Assembly (NCBI GenBank): GCA_040772885.1
Contig: JAXGXF010000001.1
Span: 186,001-250,000, forward strand
Direction: 5' to 3'
Source of the DNA: Pullichristensenella sp002068815
GTDB taxonomy: Bacteria > Bacillota > Clostridia > Christensenellales > Aristaeellaceae
Length of the DNA stretch: 64,000 nt
Made by a program: the position numbers and the translations under genes
Notes under the pieces: model-generated
The model's input: only the letters and a program-made list of their open reading frames with translations
The model's database searches: none
Told to the model about the DNA's origin: nothing
Shown: piece after piece, positions 36,457-44,859 of the stretch
How positions within the stretch are numbered: the stretch's first letter is position 1
How the letters are laid out: each line of letters opens with the position of its first letter

Positions 36457-37364
36457 ATACGCGGGTTTCGCTCTCCGGGATTTCGCTCGACAACCCGGTC
36501 ATCCCCGCGAGCGGCACGTTCGGCTACGGGTACGAGTTCGCGGAATTGTACGACATCAATATCCTCGGCGCGCTGTCGTTCAAGGGGACGACGCTGGAAC
36601 CCCGCTTCGGGAACCCGACGCCCCGAATCGCCGACGCGCCTTCCGGCATGCTGAACGCCGTCGGGCTGCAGAACCCCGGCGTTCATAAGGTGATCTCCGA
36701 GGAGCTTCCGAAGCTCAAGAAGGTGTTTCATAAGCCCGTGCTCGCGAACATCGGCGGCTTTTCGATCGGCGAGTACGTCGAGTGCGCGGCGCTTTTCGAC
36801 AAGGAGGAGGTCGTCTCGATCCTCGAGATCAACATAAGCTGTCCGAACGTCCACGGCGGCGGCATGAGCTTCGGGACATCGCCGAAGATGGCCGCGGAGG
36901 TCACGCGCGCGGTCAGGGCGGCGGTTAAAAAGCCTGTGTACGTGAAGCTCTCGCCGAACGTGGCCGACATCGCGGAGATTGCGCGCGCGTGCGAGGACGC
37001 CGGCGCGGACGGGCTTTCCCTCATCAACACGCTGCTCGGCATGCGCATCAGCCTCCGGACGCGAAGGCCGATCCTCGCAAACACGTACGGCGGGCTCTCC
37101 GGCCCGTGCGTGTTCCCGGTCGCGCTGCGCATGGTCCATCAGGTGCGCGCGGCGGTCGGCATACCGATCATCGGCATGGGCGGCGTCTCGAGCGCCGCGG
37201 ACGCGCTCGAGATGATGCTCGCCGGGGCGACGGCGGTGCAGGTCGGCGCGGCGAACCTCAAAAACCCGTTCGCGAGCAGGGAGATCGTCGAATCCCTGCC
37301 CGCGGAGATGGAGAAATACGATATCGAGGACCTCAACGACATCATCGGAGGAGCTCAAACATGA
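36453..37364 (+). CDS. pyrD: Dihydroorotate dehydrogenase, class 1B catalytic subunit
   Basis: This 303-residue FMN TIM-barrel enzyme oxidises dihydroorotate to orotate. The active-site Cys of class 1B is in INISCPNVHGGG; FMN contacts are in VIPASGTFGYG and GMGGVSSAADALE. The start is a TTG at 36453 overlapping the pyrK stop by 4 bases, with GAGGTG upstream. It forms a complex with PyrK. Confidence 0.95.
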   Translation: MNTRVSLSGISLDNPVIPASGTFGYGYEFAELYDINILGALSFKGTTLEPRFGNPTPRIADAPSGMLNAVGLQNPGVHKVISEELPKLKKVFHKPVLANIGGFSIGEYVECAALFDKEEVVSILEINISCPNVHGGGMSFGTSPKMAAEVTRAVRAAVKKPVYVKLSPNVADIAEIARACEDAGADGLSLINTLLGMRISLRTRRPILANTYGGLSGPCVFPVALRMVHQVRAAVGIPIIGMGGVSSAADALEMMLAGATAVQVGAANLKNPFASREIVESLPAEMEKYDIEDLNDIIGGAQT

Positions 37365-38065
37365 GAGACGTCATCATCGCCTGCGACTTCCCCGGGCGCG
37401 GGGAGACCCTCCGGTTCCTCGACCGCTTCACCGGGCGAAAGCCGTTCGTCAAGATCGGCATGGAGCTGTTCTACGCCGAGGGGCCGGAGGTCGTCCGCGA
37501 GATCAAGCGCCGCGGACACCGCATCTTCCTCGACCTCAAACTCTGCGACATCCCGAACACCGTCAAGAAGGCGATGCGCGCGCTGTCGAGGCTCGACGTA
37601 GACATGGCGAACCTGCACGCGTTCGGCACGCGCGCGATGATGGAGGCCGCGCTCGAGGGCTTGACGCGCCCGGACGGAACTCGTCCGCTGCTGATCGCGG
37701 TCACGCAGCTGACGAGCACGGACGAAATGCGCATGCGGGAGGAGCTCCTGATCGACCGTCCGCTCGAGGAGGTCGTGCTGCGATACGCCGAGAACGCGAA
37801 GCTCGCCGGGCTCGACGGCGTCGTCTGCTCGCCGCTCGAGGCCGGTGCGGTGCACGCGCGCTGCGGCGAAAGTTTCCTGACCGTCACGCCCGGCGTGCGC
37901 TTCCCGGACGGAGACAAAGGCGACCAGAGGCGCGTGACGACGCCCGCGCGCGCCCGGGAGCTCGGCTCGGACTTCATCGTCGTCGGCCGGCCGATCACGC
38001 AGGCCCCCGACCCGGTCGCCGCCTACGGGCGCTGCATGGCCGAATTTGCGGAGGGAGGAATCTAG
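37361..38065 (+). CDS. pyrF: Orotidine-5'-phosphate decarboxylase
   Basis: This 234-residue TIM-barrel enzyme makes UMP from OMP. The catalytic Asp-Lys-Asp array is in FLDLKLCDIPNTVKKA; the phosphate-binding segments are VTPGVRFPDGDKGDQRR and VVGRPITQA. The ATG at 37361 overlaps the pyrD stop (ATGA), with GGAGG upstream. Confidence 0.95.
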   Translation: MRDVIIACDFPGRGETLRFLDRFTGRKPFVKIGMELFYAEGPEVVREIKRRGHRIFLDLKLCDIPNTVKKAMRALSRLDVDMANLHAFGTRAMMEAALEGLTRPDGTRPLLIAVTQLTSTDEMRMREELLIDRPLEEVVLRYAENAKLAGLDGVVCSPLEAGAVHARCGESFLTVTPGVRFPDGDKGDQRRVTTPARARELGSDFIVVGRPITQAPDPVAAYGRCMAEFAEGGI

Positions 38066-38066
38066 C

Positions 38067-38705
38067 ATGGAGAACCGCATCGCAAAGTCGCTTCTCGAAA
38101 TCGGCGCGGTGTTTCTGCGCCCGGAGCAGCCGTTCACCTGGGCGAGCGGCATCAAGAGCCCCGTCTACTGCGACAATCGGCTGATCCTGACCGCGCCGAG
38201 GGTGCGCGACGAGGTCGAGCGCGCGCTCGCGGAGCTGATCCGGACGCGCTACCCCGGCTGCGAGGTATTGATGGGCACGAGCACCGCCGGCATCGCGCAC
38301 GCGGCGATCGCGGCGCACATGCTCGGGCTGCCGATGGGCTACGTGCGCTCGGGCGCGAAGGACCACGGCCGCGGCAACCAGATCGAGGGCAGGCTCGAGC
38401 CGGGCCAGAAGACCGTCGTCGTCGAGGACCTGATCTCGACCGGCGGCAGCGTCGTCGAGGTCGTGGACGTCCTGCGCGCGGTCGGCGCGGAGGTCGTCGG
38501 CATCGCGAGCATATTCACCTACGGCATGAAGAAGGGCATCGAGCGCCTCGCGGAGGCGAACGTCCGGAACGTCAGCCTGACGAACTTCGACGCCGTCGCG
38601 CGGGTCGCCGCTCAAGAGGGCTACATCCGCATCGCGGACATCGAGCGGCTGCTCGCCTTCCGGGACGACCCGTCGGACGAGAGCTGGATAGGAGGCGCGA
38701 AATGA
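38067..38705 (+). CDS. pyrE: Orotate phosphoribosyltransferase
   Basis: This 212-residue type I phosphoribosyltransferase converts orotate and PRPP to OMP. The PRPP motif is VVVEDLISTGGSVVEVVD (about 115-132) and the flexible-loop segment is RSGAKDHGRGNQIEG. The ATG at 38067 (MENRI) is preceded by GAGGGAGGA; the ORF extends further upstream without support. Confidence 0.95.
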   Translation: MENRIAKSLLEIGAVFLRPEQPFTWASGIKSPVYCDNRLILTAPRVRDEVERALAELIRTRYPGCEVLMGTSTAGIAHAAIAAHMLGLPMGYVRSGAKDHGRGNQIEGRLEPGQKTVVVEDLISTGGSVVEVVDVLRAVGAEVVGIASIFTYGMKKGIERLAEANVRNVSLTNFDAVARVAAQEGYIRIADIERLLAFRDDPSDESWIGGAK

Positions 38706-39619
38706 GGAGCCTGATCGACATATTGGAGCTCACGGTCGGGGAGATCGACGAACTGATCGAAACCGCGTGCGACATCATCGAGCACCCGGCGAAGTACAAG
38801 GATGCCTGCCGCGGCAAGAAGCTCGCGACGCTGTTCTTCGAGCCGTCGACCAGGACGCGCCTCAGCTTCGAGGCCGCGATGTACGAGCTCGGCGGCAACG
38901 TGCTCGGCTTCTCGGAGGCGCAGTCGTCCTCCGCCTCGAAGGGCGAGAGCGTCGCCGACACCGTCAAGGTCGTCTCCTGCTACGCCGACATCATCGCGAT
39001 GCGCCACCCGAAGGAGGGCGCGCCGCTCGTCGCGTCGATGAAGGCGGACGTGCCGGTCATCAACGGCGGCGACGGCGGCCACAACCACCCGACGCAGACG
39101 CTCGCCGACCTTTTGACGATCCGCCGCGAGAAGGGCCGGTTTGAAAACCTGGTGATCGGCCTCTGCGGCGACCTCAAGTTCGGCCGGACGGTGCACTCGC
39201 TGATCGCCGCGATGTCCCGCTACGAGGGCGTGAAGTTCGTGCTGATCTCGCCGGAGGAATTGAAGCTGCCGGGATACGTCAAGCGCGACATACTGAAAAA
39301 GGGCGGCGTCGAGTACCTCGAGACGACCGACCTCGAGCGCGTAATGCCGGAGCTCGACGTGCTCTACATGACGCGCGTGCAGAAGGAGCGGTTCTTCAAC
39401 GAGGAGGAGTACGTCCGGCTCAAGGACAGCTACGTGCTGACGCCCGAGAAGCTGCGGGCCGCGCAGGAAACCCTCTCGATCCTCCACCCGCTGCCGCGCG
39501 TCAACGAGATCTCGGTCGCGGTCGACGACGACCCGCGCGCGAGCTACTTCCGCCAGGCGCTGAACGGCAAGTACATGCGCATGGCGCTGATTTTGAAGCT
39601 GCTGGAGGTGAGCGCATGA
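38702..39619 (+). CDS. pyrB: Aspartate carbamoyltransferase catalytic subunit
   Basis: This 305-residue enzyme condenses carbamoyl phosphate and aspartate. The carbamoyl-phosphate loop is FEPSTRTRLSFEAA, and HPTQTLADL and HPLPRVNE are the substrate-site segments. It overlaps pyrE by 4 bases and pyrI by 4 bases. Presence of pyrI implies the allosteric class B dodecamer. Confidence 0.95.
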   Translation: MRSLIDILELTVGEIDELIETACDIIEHPAKYKDACRGKKLATLFFEPSTRTRLSFEAAMYELGGNVLGFSEAQSSSASKGESVADTVKVVSCYADIIAMRHPKEGAPLVASMKADVPVINGGDGGHNHPTQTLADLLTIRREKGRFENLVIGLCGDLKFGRTVHSLIAAMSRYEGVKFVLISPEELKLPGYVKRDILKKGGVEYLETTDLERVMPELDVLYMTRVQKERFFNEEEYVRLKDSYVLTPEKLRAAQETLSILHPLPRVNEISVAVDDDPRASYFRQALNGKYMRMALILKLLEVSA

Positions 39620-40032
39620 ACATCGACGCGATACGCAACGGCATCGTCATCGACCACATCCGCGCCGGCGGCGGCATGGAGATCTACCGGCTTCTGAACC
39701 TCGAGGCGCTCGACTGCTCGGTCGCCCTGATCAAGAACGTGACGAGCGCGAAGATGGGCCGCAAGGACATCATCAAGATCGACCGGACGCTCGACGTAGA
39801 CCTCGACGCGCTCGGCTACATCGACCCGGACATCACGATCAATTTGATCCGCGACGGCGAGCTGATCGAGAAGCACCACCCGGAGCTTCCCGACCGGATC
39901 ACGAACATCATCCGCTGCAAGAACCCGCGCTGCATCACGACGACCGAGCAGGAACTGAAGCAGGTGTTCAAGCTGACCGACCGGAAGGAGCGCGTGTACC
40001 GCTGCATCTACTGCGAGGCGCGCGCAAAGTGA
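39616..40032 (+). CDS. pyrI: Aspartate carbamoyltransferase regulatory subunit
   Basis: This 138-residue subunit has an N-terminal allosteric nucleotide-binding domain and a C-terminal zinc domain with CKNPRC and CIYC as the four ligands. It would give CTP/ATP control to PyrB. It is the last gene of the operon; no hairpin terminator was seen right after its stop, where a new promoter begins. Confidence 0.95.
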   Translation: MNIDAIRNGIVIDHIRAGGGMEIYRLLNLEALDCSVALIKNVTSAKMGRKDIIKIDRTLDVDLDALGYIDPDITINLIRDGELIEKHHPELPDRITNIIRCKNPRCITTTEQELKQVFKLTDRKERVYRCIYCEARAK

Positions 40033-40035
40033 ACC

Positions 40036-40065
40036 TTGCATTTCCCCGCCCGCGTGTGTTAAAAT
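40036..40065 (+). promoter_or_regulatory. Promoter of the RpiB-family gene
   Basis: TTGCAT (40036-40041), 17-18 bases and TTAAAAT (40059-40065), just after the pyrI stop. Confidence 0.6.
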
Positions 40066-40093
40066 GGATTCACACCGAAGGAGGGAAAAAGCG

Positions 40094-40666
40094 ATGAAAT
40101 TGGTCAAGGACAAGAAGATACTCGTCGGCGCGGACTTCGCCGGCTATCCGCTCAAGGAGGCGGTGTGCGAACACCTGCGCAAGAAGGGCTGGGAGATCAC
40201 GGACGTCGGCGTGACCGACCCGAACGTCGAGGACACCGACCTGATGTTCCACCGCGTGGGGCTGCGCGTCGGCGCGATGATCGCCGAGCGCGAGTTCGAG
40301 CGCGCGCTGATCTTCTGCGGCACCGGCATGGGCATACACATCGCGGCGAGCAAGTGCCCGCACGTGCACGCGGGCGTCGTCGAGAGCGTCCCGGCCGCCC
40401 GGCGCGCGATCACCGGCAACGGCGTCAACGTGCTCGCGATGGGCGCGTTCTACGTGGCTCCCAAGATGGGCTGCGACATCGCCGACGCGTTTTTGACGGC
40501 GGAGCTCGGCACCGACTACGAGTGGTGGACGAACTTCTACGAGTTCCACAAGCTCGCGATCGACGAGCTCGAGGCGTTCGACTACGAGGAGTACAAGAAG
40601 AACGGCTTCAAAGTGAAGCACCTCGGGGACTATCCGATCAAGCTGGAAGAGAAGCCGGAGACCTAG
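40094..40666 (+). CDS. RpiB/LacA/LacB-family sugar-phosphate isomerase
   Basis: This 190-residue protein has the RpiB core: an N-terminal GADFAGYPLKEAV and the catalytic Cys in FCGTGMGIHIAASK. It is about 40 residues longer than E. coli RpiB, with a C-terminal aromatic, acidic extension (WWTNFYEFHKLAIDE). Aldose-ketose isomerisation of a phosphorylated sugar is likely; the substrate could be ribose-5-P or another pentose or tetrose. GAAGGAGGG precedes the ATG at 40094. Confidence 0.88.
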   Translation: MKLVKDKKILVGADFAGYPLKEAVCEHLRKKGWEITDVGVTDPNVEDTDLMFHRVGLRVGAMIAEREFERALIFCGTGMGIHIAASKCPHVHAGVVESVPAARRAITGNGVNVLAMGAFYVAPKMGCDIADAFLTAELGTDYEWWTNFYEFHKLAIDELEAFDYEEYKKNGFKVKHLGDYPIKLEEKPET

Positions 40667-40702
40667 AAAAGAGCCCGGGCGCCGCAGGCGCCCGGGATTC
40701 GT
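40667..40702. terminator. Bidirectional terminator
   Basis: CCCGGGCGCC (40674-40683) pairs perfectly with GGCGCCCGGG (40687-40696) around GCA. There is a T-rich tail in both directions, between convergent genes. Confidence 0.85.
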
Positions 40703-41746
40703 TTAGAGAGCGATGATCCGGTTTTCGTCGTTCGAGCGGTACGCGGCCTCGATCACGCGCTGGACCTGCACGGCGTCGCTCGCGGGAACCTCCAGGGGCG
40801 TCCCGTCGAGCACGGACGCGGCGAAGCTCTCGATCTCACGCTGGTACATGTTGCCGAATTCCGCGTCGATCCGCGCCTTTTCGACGGCCTTCGCGTCCTG
40901 CTGTGCGTCGTAGCCGCCGACGTCCTGCATGAACACCGCGTCCACGGTCCCCCCGTCGACCTGCCCGATCGTCGCGTCGCCCATCAGCCTTCCGCGCGTG
41001 CCGAAGAACTCCAGCCGCCACTTCGCGGCCTCGTCGGGGATGTTGAAGTTCGACTGCACGACGCACTGGCAGCCGTTCTCGAGCCGGAGAAGCACCGTCG
41101 ACGTGTCCTCGACCTCGTAGCCGAACGTCAGCGTGCCGTGCATCGCGGCGACGTCCTTGACGCGGCTGTCGGTGATAAATTGGATCAGGTCGATGCAGTG
41201 GACGCCCATGTCCATCAGCGCGCCGCCGCCGGCGCTTTTTTTCGACTGCCGCCAGTTGCCCGGCATGTCCGGATACCAGCAGGTGAACTGCGCGTAGGCG
41301 GACACGACGTCGCCGACCTTCCCCGCCGCGACCGCCTCGCGCATCTTCCGGTTGTACGCGCCGAAGCGCATCATGAACCCGGCCGCGATCTTCACGCCCT
41401 TTTTCTCGCAATAATCGATGACCCTCTGCCCCTCGTCGGCGGTCAAAGCGAGCGGCTTCTCGATCAGGATGTGCTTCCCGTGGTCGGCGGCGAGCATGGC
41501 CTGCTCCGCGTGCTTGACGACCGGCGAGGCGATGTATACCGCCTCCACCTCGGGGTCGCTAAGCAATGCCTCGGCGGTCGTGTACGCGCGCTTCGCGCCG
41601 TACTTCCCGCGGAGCCGTTCGGCGAGGCCGGCCTCGACCTCCATGACGGCGACGAGCTCCGAGCGGTCCGATAGCATCATCGCGGGGATCGTCCGCCTGT
41701 CCGCGATGCCGCCCGCGCCGATGACGCCCCAATGAAGCTTCCGCAT
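40703..41746 (-). CDS. Gfo/Idh/MocA-family oxidoreductase
   Basis: This 347-residue NAD(P)-dependent dehydrogenase has a Rossmann motif GVIGAGGIADRRTI at the start and the family motif LIEKPLALT near residue 95. The C-terminal substrate domain has MDMGVHCIDLIQF, with the catalytic-site Asp and His. The substrate is unknown; the family acts on sugars and inositols. It is the last gene of the ABC/sugar locus, 3 bases after the DegT gene. Confidence 0.9.
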   Translation of the reverse strand: MRKLHWGVIGAGGIADRRTIPAMMLSDRSELVAVMEVEAGLAERLRGKYGAKRAYTTAEALLSDPEVEAVYIASPVVKHAEQAMLAADHGKHILIEKPLALTADEGQRVIDYCEKKGVKIAAGFMMRFGAYNRKMREAVAAGKVGDVVSAYAQFTCWYPDMPGNWRQSKKSAGGGALMDMGVHCIDLIQFITDSRVKDVAAMHGTLTFGYEVEDTSTVLLRLENGCQCVVQSNFNIPDEAAKWRLEFFGTRGRLMGDATIGQVDGGTVDAVFMQDVGGYDAQQDAKAVEKARIDAEFGNMYQREIESFAASVLDGTPLEVPASDAVQVQRVIEAAYRSNDENRIIAL

Positions 41747-41749
41747 CGC

Positions 41750-43063
41750 TTACACGCCCCTCTGCATCTCGTCGATGGCCTCGAGGATCGACTGCGCCAT
41801 GTAGTCGAGCTGCTCGGTCGAGAGCCCGTAGCACGGGAAGTGCGTGAAGCGGTTGTTGAACACGTCCTCGCAGACCGGGCAGGTCTTGGCGATCTCCTCG
41901 GGGTCGTACCCGAACGGCTCGAGCACGCGGAAGCGGTAGAGCGGACCGAAGTGCGGGATCGTCGTGACGCCCTTCTCGGCCATCTTCCGCTTGAACACCT
42001 GCACGTTTCCGCCGGCCTTCTCGGGGTCGAGCAGCAGCCTGTACAGGTGGAACGTCGGCTTGACGCCGCGCTCCTCGCCGGTGTCCTGCGTCAGAATCGC
42101 GTCGCAGCCCTTGAGCTTGTCGTTCAGGTATTCGACGGCTTCGCGGCGCGCCGCGAGAATCTTTCCGTTCCGCTTGACCTGCTGCGAGAGCCCCAGCGCC
42201 TGAATCTCGGTCGTCGAGTGGTTGCCGGCGACGAACGGGCCGTACTTTCCCGGAATCGGCGAGATGTCGTAGAGCCAGTTGCGGATCTTGCGGCTGAAGT
42301 CGAGGCCTAAGAAGCGCGTGCGCGGAAGCTCCGGGCGGAACTCCTCGATGTTCGTCGTCAATATGCCGCCCTCGCCGAACGAGGTGATGTTCTTGACCTC
42401 GTGGAAGCTGAACGCCGTGAAGTCGGCGATCGTTCCGATCTTCCTCCCCTTGTACTCCGCGCCGAACGCGTGCGCCGCGTCCTCGAGCACGATGCAGTCG
42501 TGCTTGCGCGCGAGCTCCATGATCGGGTCGAGGTCCGCGGGGTATCCGCCTATATCCACCGGCACGATCATCTTGGTCCTGGCGGTTATTTTCTTCTCCA
42601 CATCCTGCGGGTCCATGTTGAGCGTGATCGGGTCGACGTCTGCGAACACCAGTTTGCAGCCTATCGAGAGCGGGTAGGCCATCGTCGCGACGAACGTGAT
42701 CGCGGGCACGATCACCTCGTCGCCGGGCTTGAGGTTTGCGTATTTGTAGGCGATTTCAAAGCCGGCCGTGCAGTTCGTCAGGAACAGCGCGCCCTGGGTT
42801 CCGAGGAATTCGTCGACGTCGGCCTCCGCGCGGGCGACCATCGCGTCCAGCGACAGCTTTCCCGGCGGCGCGGACACGGCGTCGAGCGCATAGACGTCCT
42901 CCTTGACCTTCGCGAGCGCCTGTTCGTAGGCCTCGCCCTTGCCCTGCATCAGAAAGCCTATGAAGGCCATCATGTCCTCGACGTTGTAGTTCTCGCCGAC
43001 GGCTGCCCAGGGCACTTTCGTCTCCCCGGTGTTGTAGCGGAAATCCGATGCTTTTTTCTTCAT
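41750..43063 (-). CDS. DegT/DnrJ/EryC1-family PLP aminotransferase
   Basis: This 437-residue fold-type I PLP enzyme has cofactor-site motifs VLEDAAHAFGAEYKG (Asp/His) and the Schiff-base lysine in FSFHEVKNITSFGEGG. These proteins aminate or deaminate keto-sugars and inosose derivatives. In this locus with an importer and dehydrogenases a degradative direction is inferred. The ATG at 43063 is chosen; a TTG in frame at 43084 is possible. A hairpin separates it from the cyclase gene. Confidence 0.9.
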   Translation of the reverse strand: MKKKASDFRYNTGETKVPWAAVGENYNVEDMMAFIGFLMQGKGEAYEQALAKVKEDVYALDAVSAPPGKLSLDAMVARAEADVDEFLGTQGALFLTNCTAGFEIAYKYANLKPGDEVIVPAITFVATMAYPLSIGCKLVFADVDPITLNMDPQDVEKKITARTKMIVPVDIGGYPADLDPIMELARKHDCIVLEDAAHAFGAEYKGRKIGTIADFTAFSFHEVKNITSFGEGGILTTNIEEFRPELPRTRFLGLDFSRKIRNWLYDISPIPGKYGPFVAGNHSTTEIQALGLSQQVKRNGKILAARREAVEYLNDKLKGCDAILTQDTGEERGVKPTFHLYRLLLDPEKAGGNVQVFKRKMAEKGVTTIPHFGPLYRFRVLEPFGYDPEEIAKTCPVCEDVFNNRFTHFPCYGLSTEQLDYMAQSILEAIDEMQRGV

Positions 43064-43094
43064 TGCCTTTCCCGTCCTGTTCAAATTCTAGCCT

Positions 43095-43125
43095 CCGGAG
43101 AGCCGCGCCCCGCGAGGCTCTCCGG
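43095..43125. repeat. Intergenic stem-loop between cyclase and DegT genes
   Basis: CCGGAGAGCC (43095-43104) and GGCTCTCCGG (43116-43125) form a perfect stem with an 11-base loop. There is no T-tract, so mRNA processing or 3'-end stabilisation is more likely than termination. Confidence 0.6.
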
Positions 43126-43138
43126 AAACCGATTGGTA

Positions 43139-43819
43139 CTAGTCCTCCACGATGACCGCGCGGCAGGGCGACGCCGCGACGCCCTCCACCCGAAGCGGAA
43201 GCGCGGTGATCCTGCAGCGCGGCTTGGTCACTTTGCCGAGGTTCGTAAGCGGCACGAGCATCAGTATGTTCGCCCGGTAGAACTCCGGAAAGAACCCCTG
43301 CGGGTCCTTGAGGTTCTCCCACGCGGGCGTGTCGGTCGCGAGTATCGACGGCTTTTGATCGATGATCCACTTCATCGCGTCGTAGGTAAAGTACGGCGAG
43401 TTCGGGAAGAACACGTCGTCCTGCATCCAGTAGGCCTCCCAGCCGCAGGTGACCGCGATGCAGTCCCCGGGCCGGATTTGGTCGGCGTTTTCGCAGGCGA
43501 GCAGGTCCTCAAGCGTGATCGCCTGTTGGACATTCGGGTCCGACACGTCCTTTTTGACCTTGAGCACGACGCAGCCGACGTCCACGAGCGACGAAACGGG
43601 GATGTCGTCGACGAGGAAGCTGTTTGCAAAGCCGAAGAAGTGCGCCGGGGTCTCGAGGTAGGTCCCGACCTGCGCGTGCATCCCCTTGATCTCTGTGTAG
43701 AAGTACTCGCCGAAGCCCTCGCAGTATCCGGACGCCGGCTCGATCATGGGCTTGGGAAACAGCGAGCCGAAGCTCCACATGCCGTTGCGAATGACCCCGG
43801 TGACGTCGATCACATTCAT
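43139..43819 (-). CDS. Cyclase/kynurenine-formamidase-family metal-dependent hydrolase
   Basis: This 226-residue protein belongs to the cyclase superfamily (PF04199). The signature HxGTHxDxPxH appears as HAQVGTYLETPAHFF, so the second His and the Asp are replaced by Tyr and Glu. This means altered metal ligation. Other segments (VTCGWEAYWMQ, ATDTPAWENL) are family-like. It might open a lactone, lactam or amide from a sugar; the substrate is unknown. Confidence 0.82.
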   Translation of the reverse strand: MNVIDVTGVIRNGMWSFGSLFPKPMIEPASGYCEGFGEYFYTEIKGMHAQVGTYLETPAHFFGFANSFLVDDIPVSSLVDVGCVVLKVKKDVSDPNVQQAITLEDLLACENADQIRPGDCIAVTCGWEAYWMQDDVFFPNSPYFTYDAMKWIIDQKPSILATDTPAWENLKDPQGFFPEFYRANILMLVPLTNLGKVTKPRCRITALPLRVEGVAASPCRAVIVED

Positions 43820-43831
43820 GAAATCAAGTCC

Positions 43832-44812
43832 TTAGAAGTTGAAGTTGTTGATGTTTTCCGGCGTGAAGGTGAACGTCTCGTAGAAGTAGAACACGTTGCC
43901 CTCGAGCCGCTCGGCGCCCTCGAAGCCCGGGATGGAGAGCGGGCCGACCGGCATCTCGACGCCCTCGATCAGGTTCGCCGCGATCGTCACGGCCCAGGCC
44001 TGCCACTTCGCGGTGTCCCAGAGGACGGCGCTTACGCACGCGCCGGACTCCATGCCGGGCTTGGCGAGGTTCGGGGTCGACTGGCCGCAGGCGTAGACCT
44101 TGCCGATCATGCCGGCGTCCTCGATGGCGCTGGAGATCGGGCCGACGCCGGTCGATACGTTCGACATGATCGCCTTGACGTCCGGATACGCGGTCATGAT
44201 GTTCATCGCGACGTTGTAGCACTTCTCCGGGTCCTCGTCCATGCCCTCGACGGTCACGCACTCGAGCCCCGGGTACTTCTCCTTCGCGTACTCTAGGCAG
44301 AAGTCGATGCGCTTTTGCAGAAGCTCGTTGGTCAGCACGCCGGTGATGATGGCATACTTGCCTTCCTCGCCGATGCTGTCGACGATCGACTCAACCTGCG
44401 GGATGCCCAGCTCCGCAAGGTCCATCAGGCCGGCGTAGACGTCGCGGCCGGCGGGATCGATGTCGAGGTCGAAGCTGACGACCTTGATCCCCTTCTCCAT
44501 CGCCTGCTGGCAGATCGGGACGACGGAGGTCGTGTCGCCGGAGGCCAGGCAGATCGCGTCGACGTCCTGCGCGATCAGGTTCTCGATGATCGAGATCAGG
44601 CCCGGCGTGTCGACTTCGGTCGTTCCGGTCCAGATCACGTCATAGCCGAGCGCCTTGCCCGTCTCTATGGCGGTCTGCTCGCCGAACGAGAAGTACGGCG
44701 CGCTGGTCACGTAGCAAACCACGGCAATCGTCCCCTTGGATTCGGCGTGCGCGACGGACGCGAGGCCGAACGCCATGAGCAGCACCAGGGTCAACGCGAC
44801 GAGTTTCTTCAT
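43832..44812 (-). CDS. Ribose/sugar-type ABC transporter substrate-binding protein
   Basis: This 326-residue extracellular protein has a signal peptide (VALTLVLLMAFGLASVAHA) and a Peripla_BP_4-type fold: VVCYVTSAPYFSFGEQTA, VDAICLASGDTTSVVPIC and VSFDLDIDPAGRD. No lipobox Cys is seen near the cleavage site, which is odd for a Gram-positive binding protein. ATG 44812 is chosen over an upstream ATG because GGGAGGG sits upstream of it. Confidence 0.92.
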   Translation of the reverse strand: MKKLVALTLVLLMAFGLASVAHAESKGTIAVVCYVTSAPYFSFGEQTAIETGKALGYDVIWTGTTEVDTPGLISIIENLIAQDVDAICLASGDTTSVVPICQQAMEKGIKVVSFDLDIDPAGRDVYAGLMDLAELGIPQVESIVDSIGEEGKYAIITGVLTNELLQKRIDFCLEYAKEKYPGLECVTVEGMDEDPEKCYNVAMNIMTAYPDVKAIMSNVSTGVGPISSAIEDAGMIGKVYACGQSTPNLAKPGMESGACVSAVLWDTAKWQAWAVTIAANLIEGVEMPVGPLSIPGFEGAERLEGNVFYFYETFTFTPENINNFNF

Positions 44813-44859
44813 TGTAAACCCTCCCATGTTTTATTATCACAACCGCCCCGCGGTGTGAA

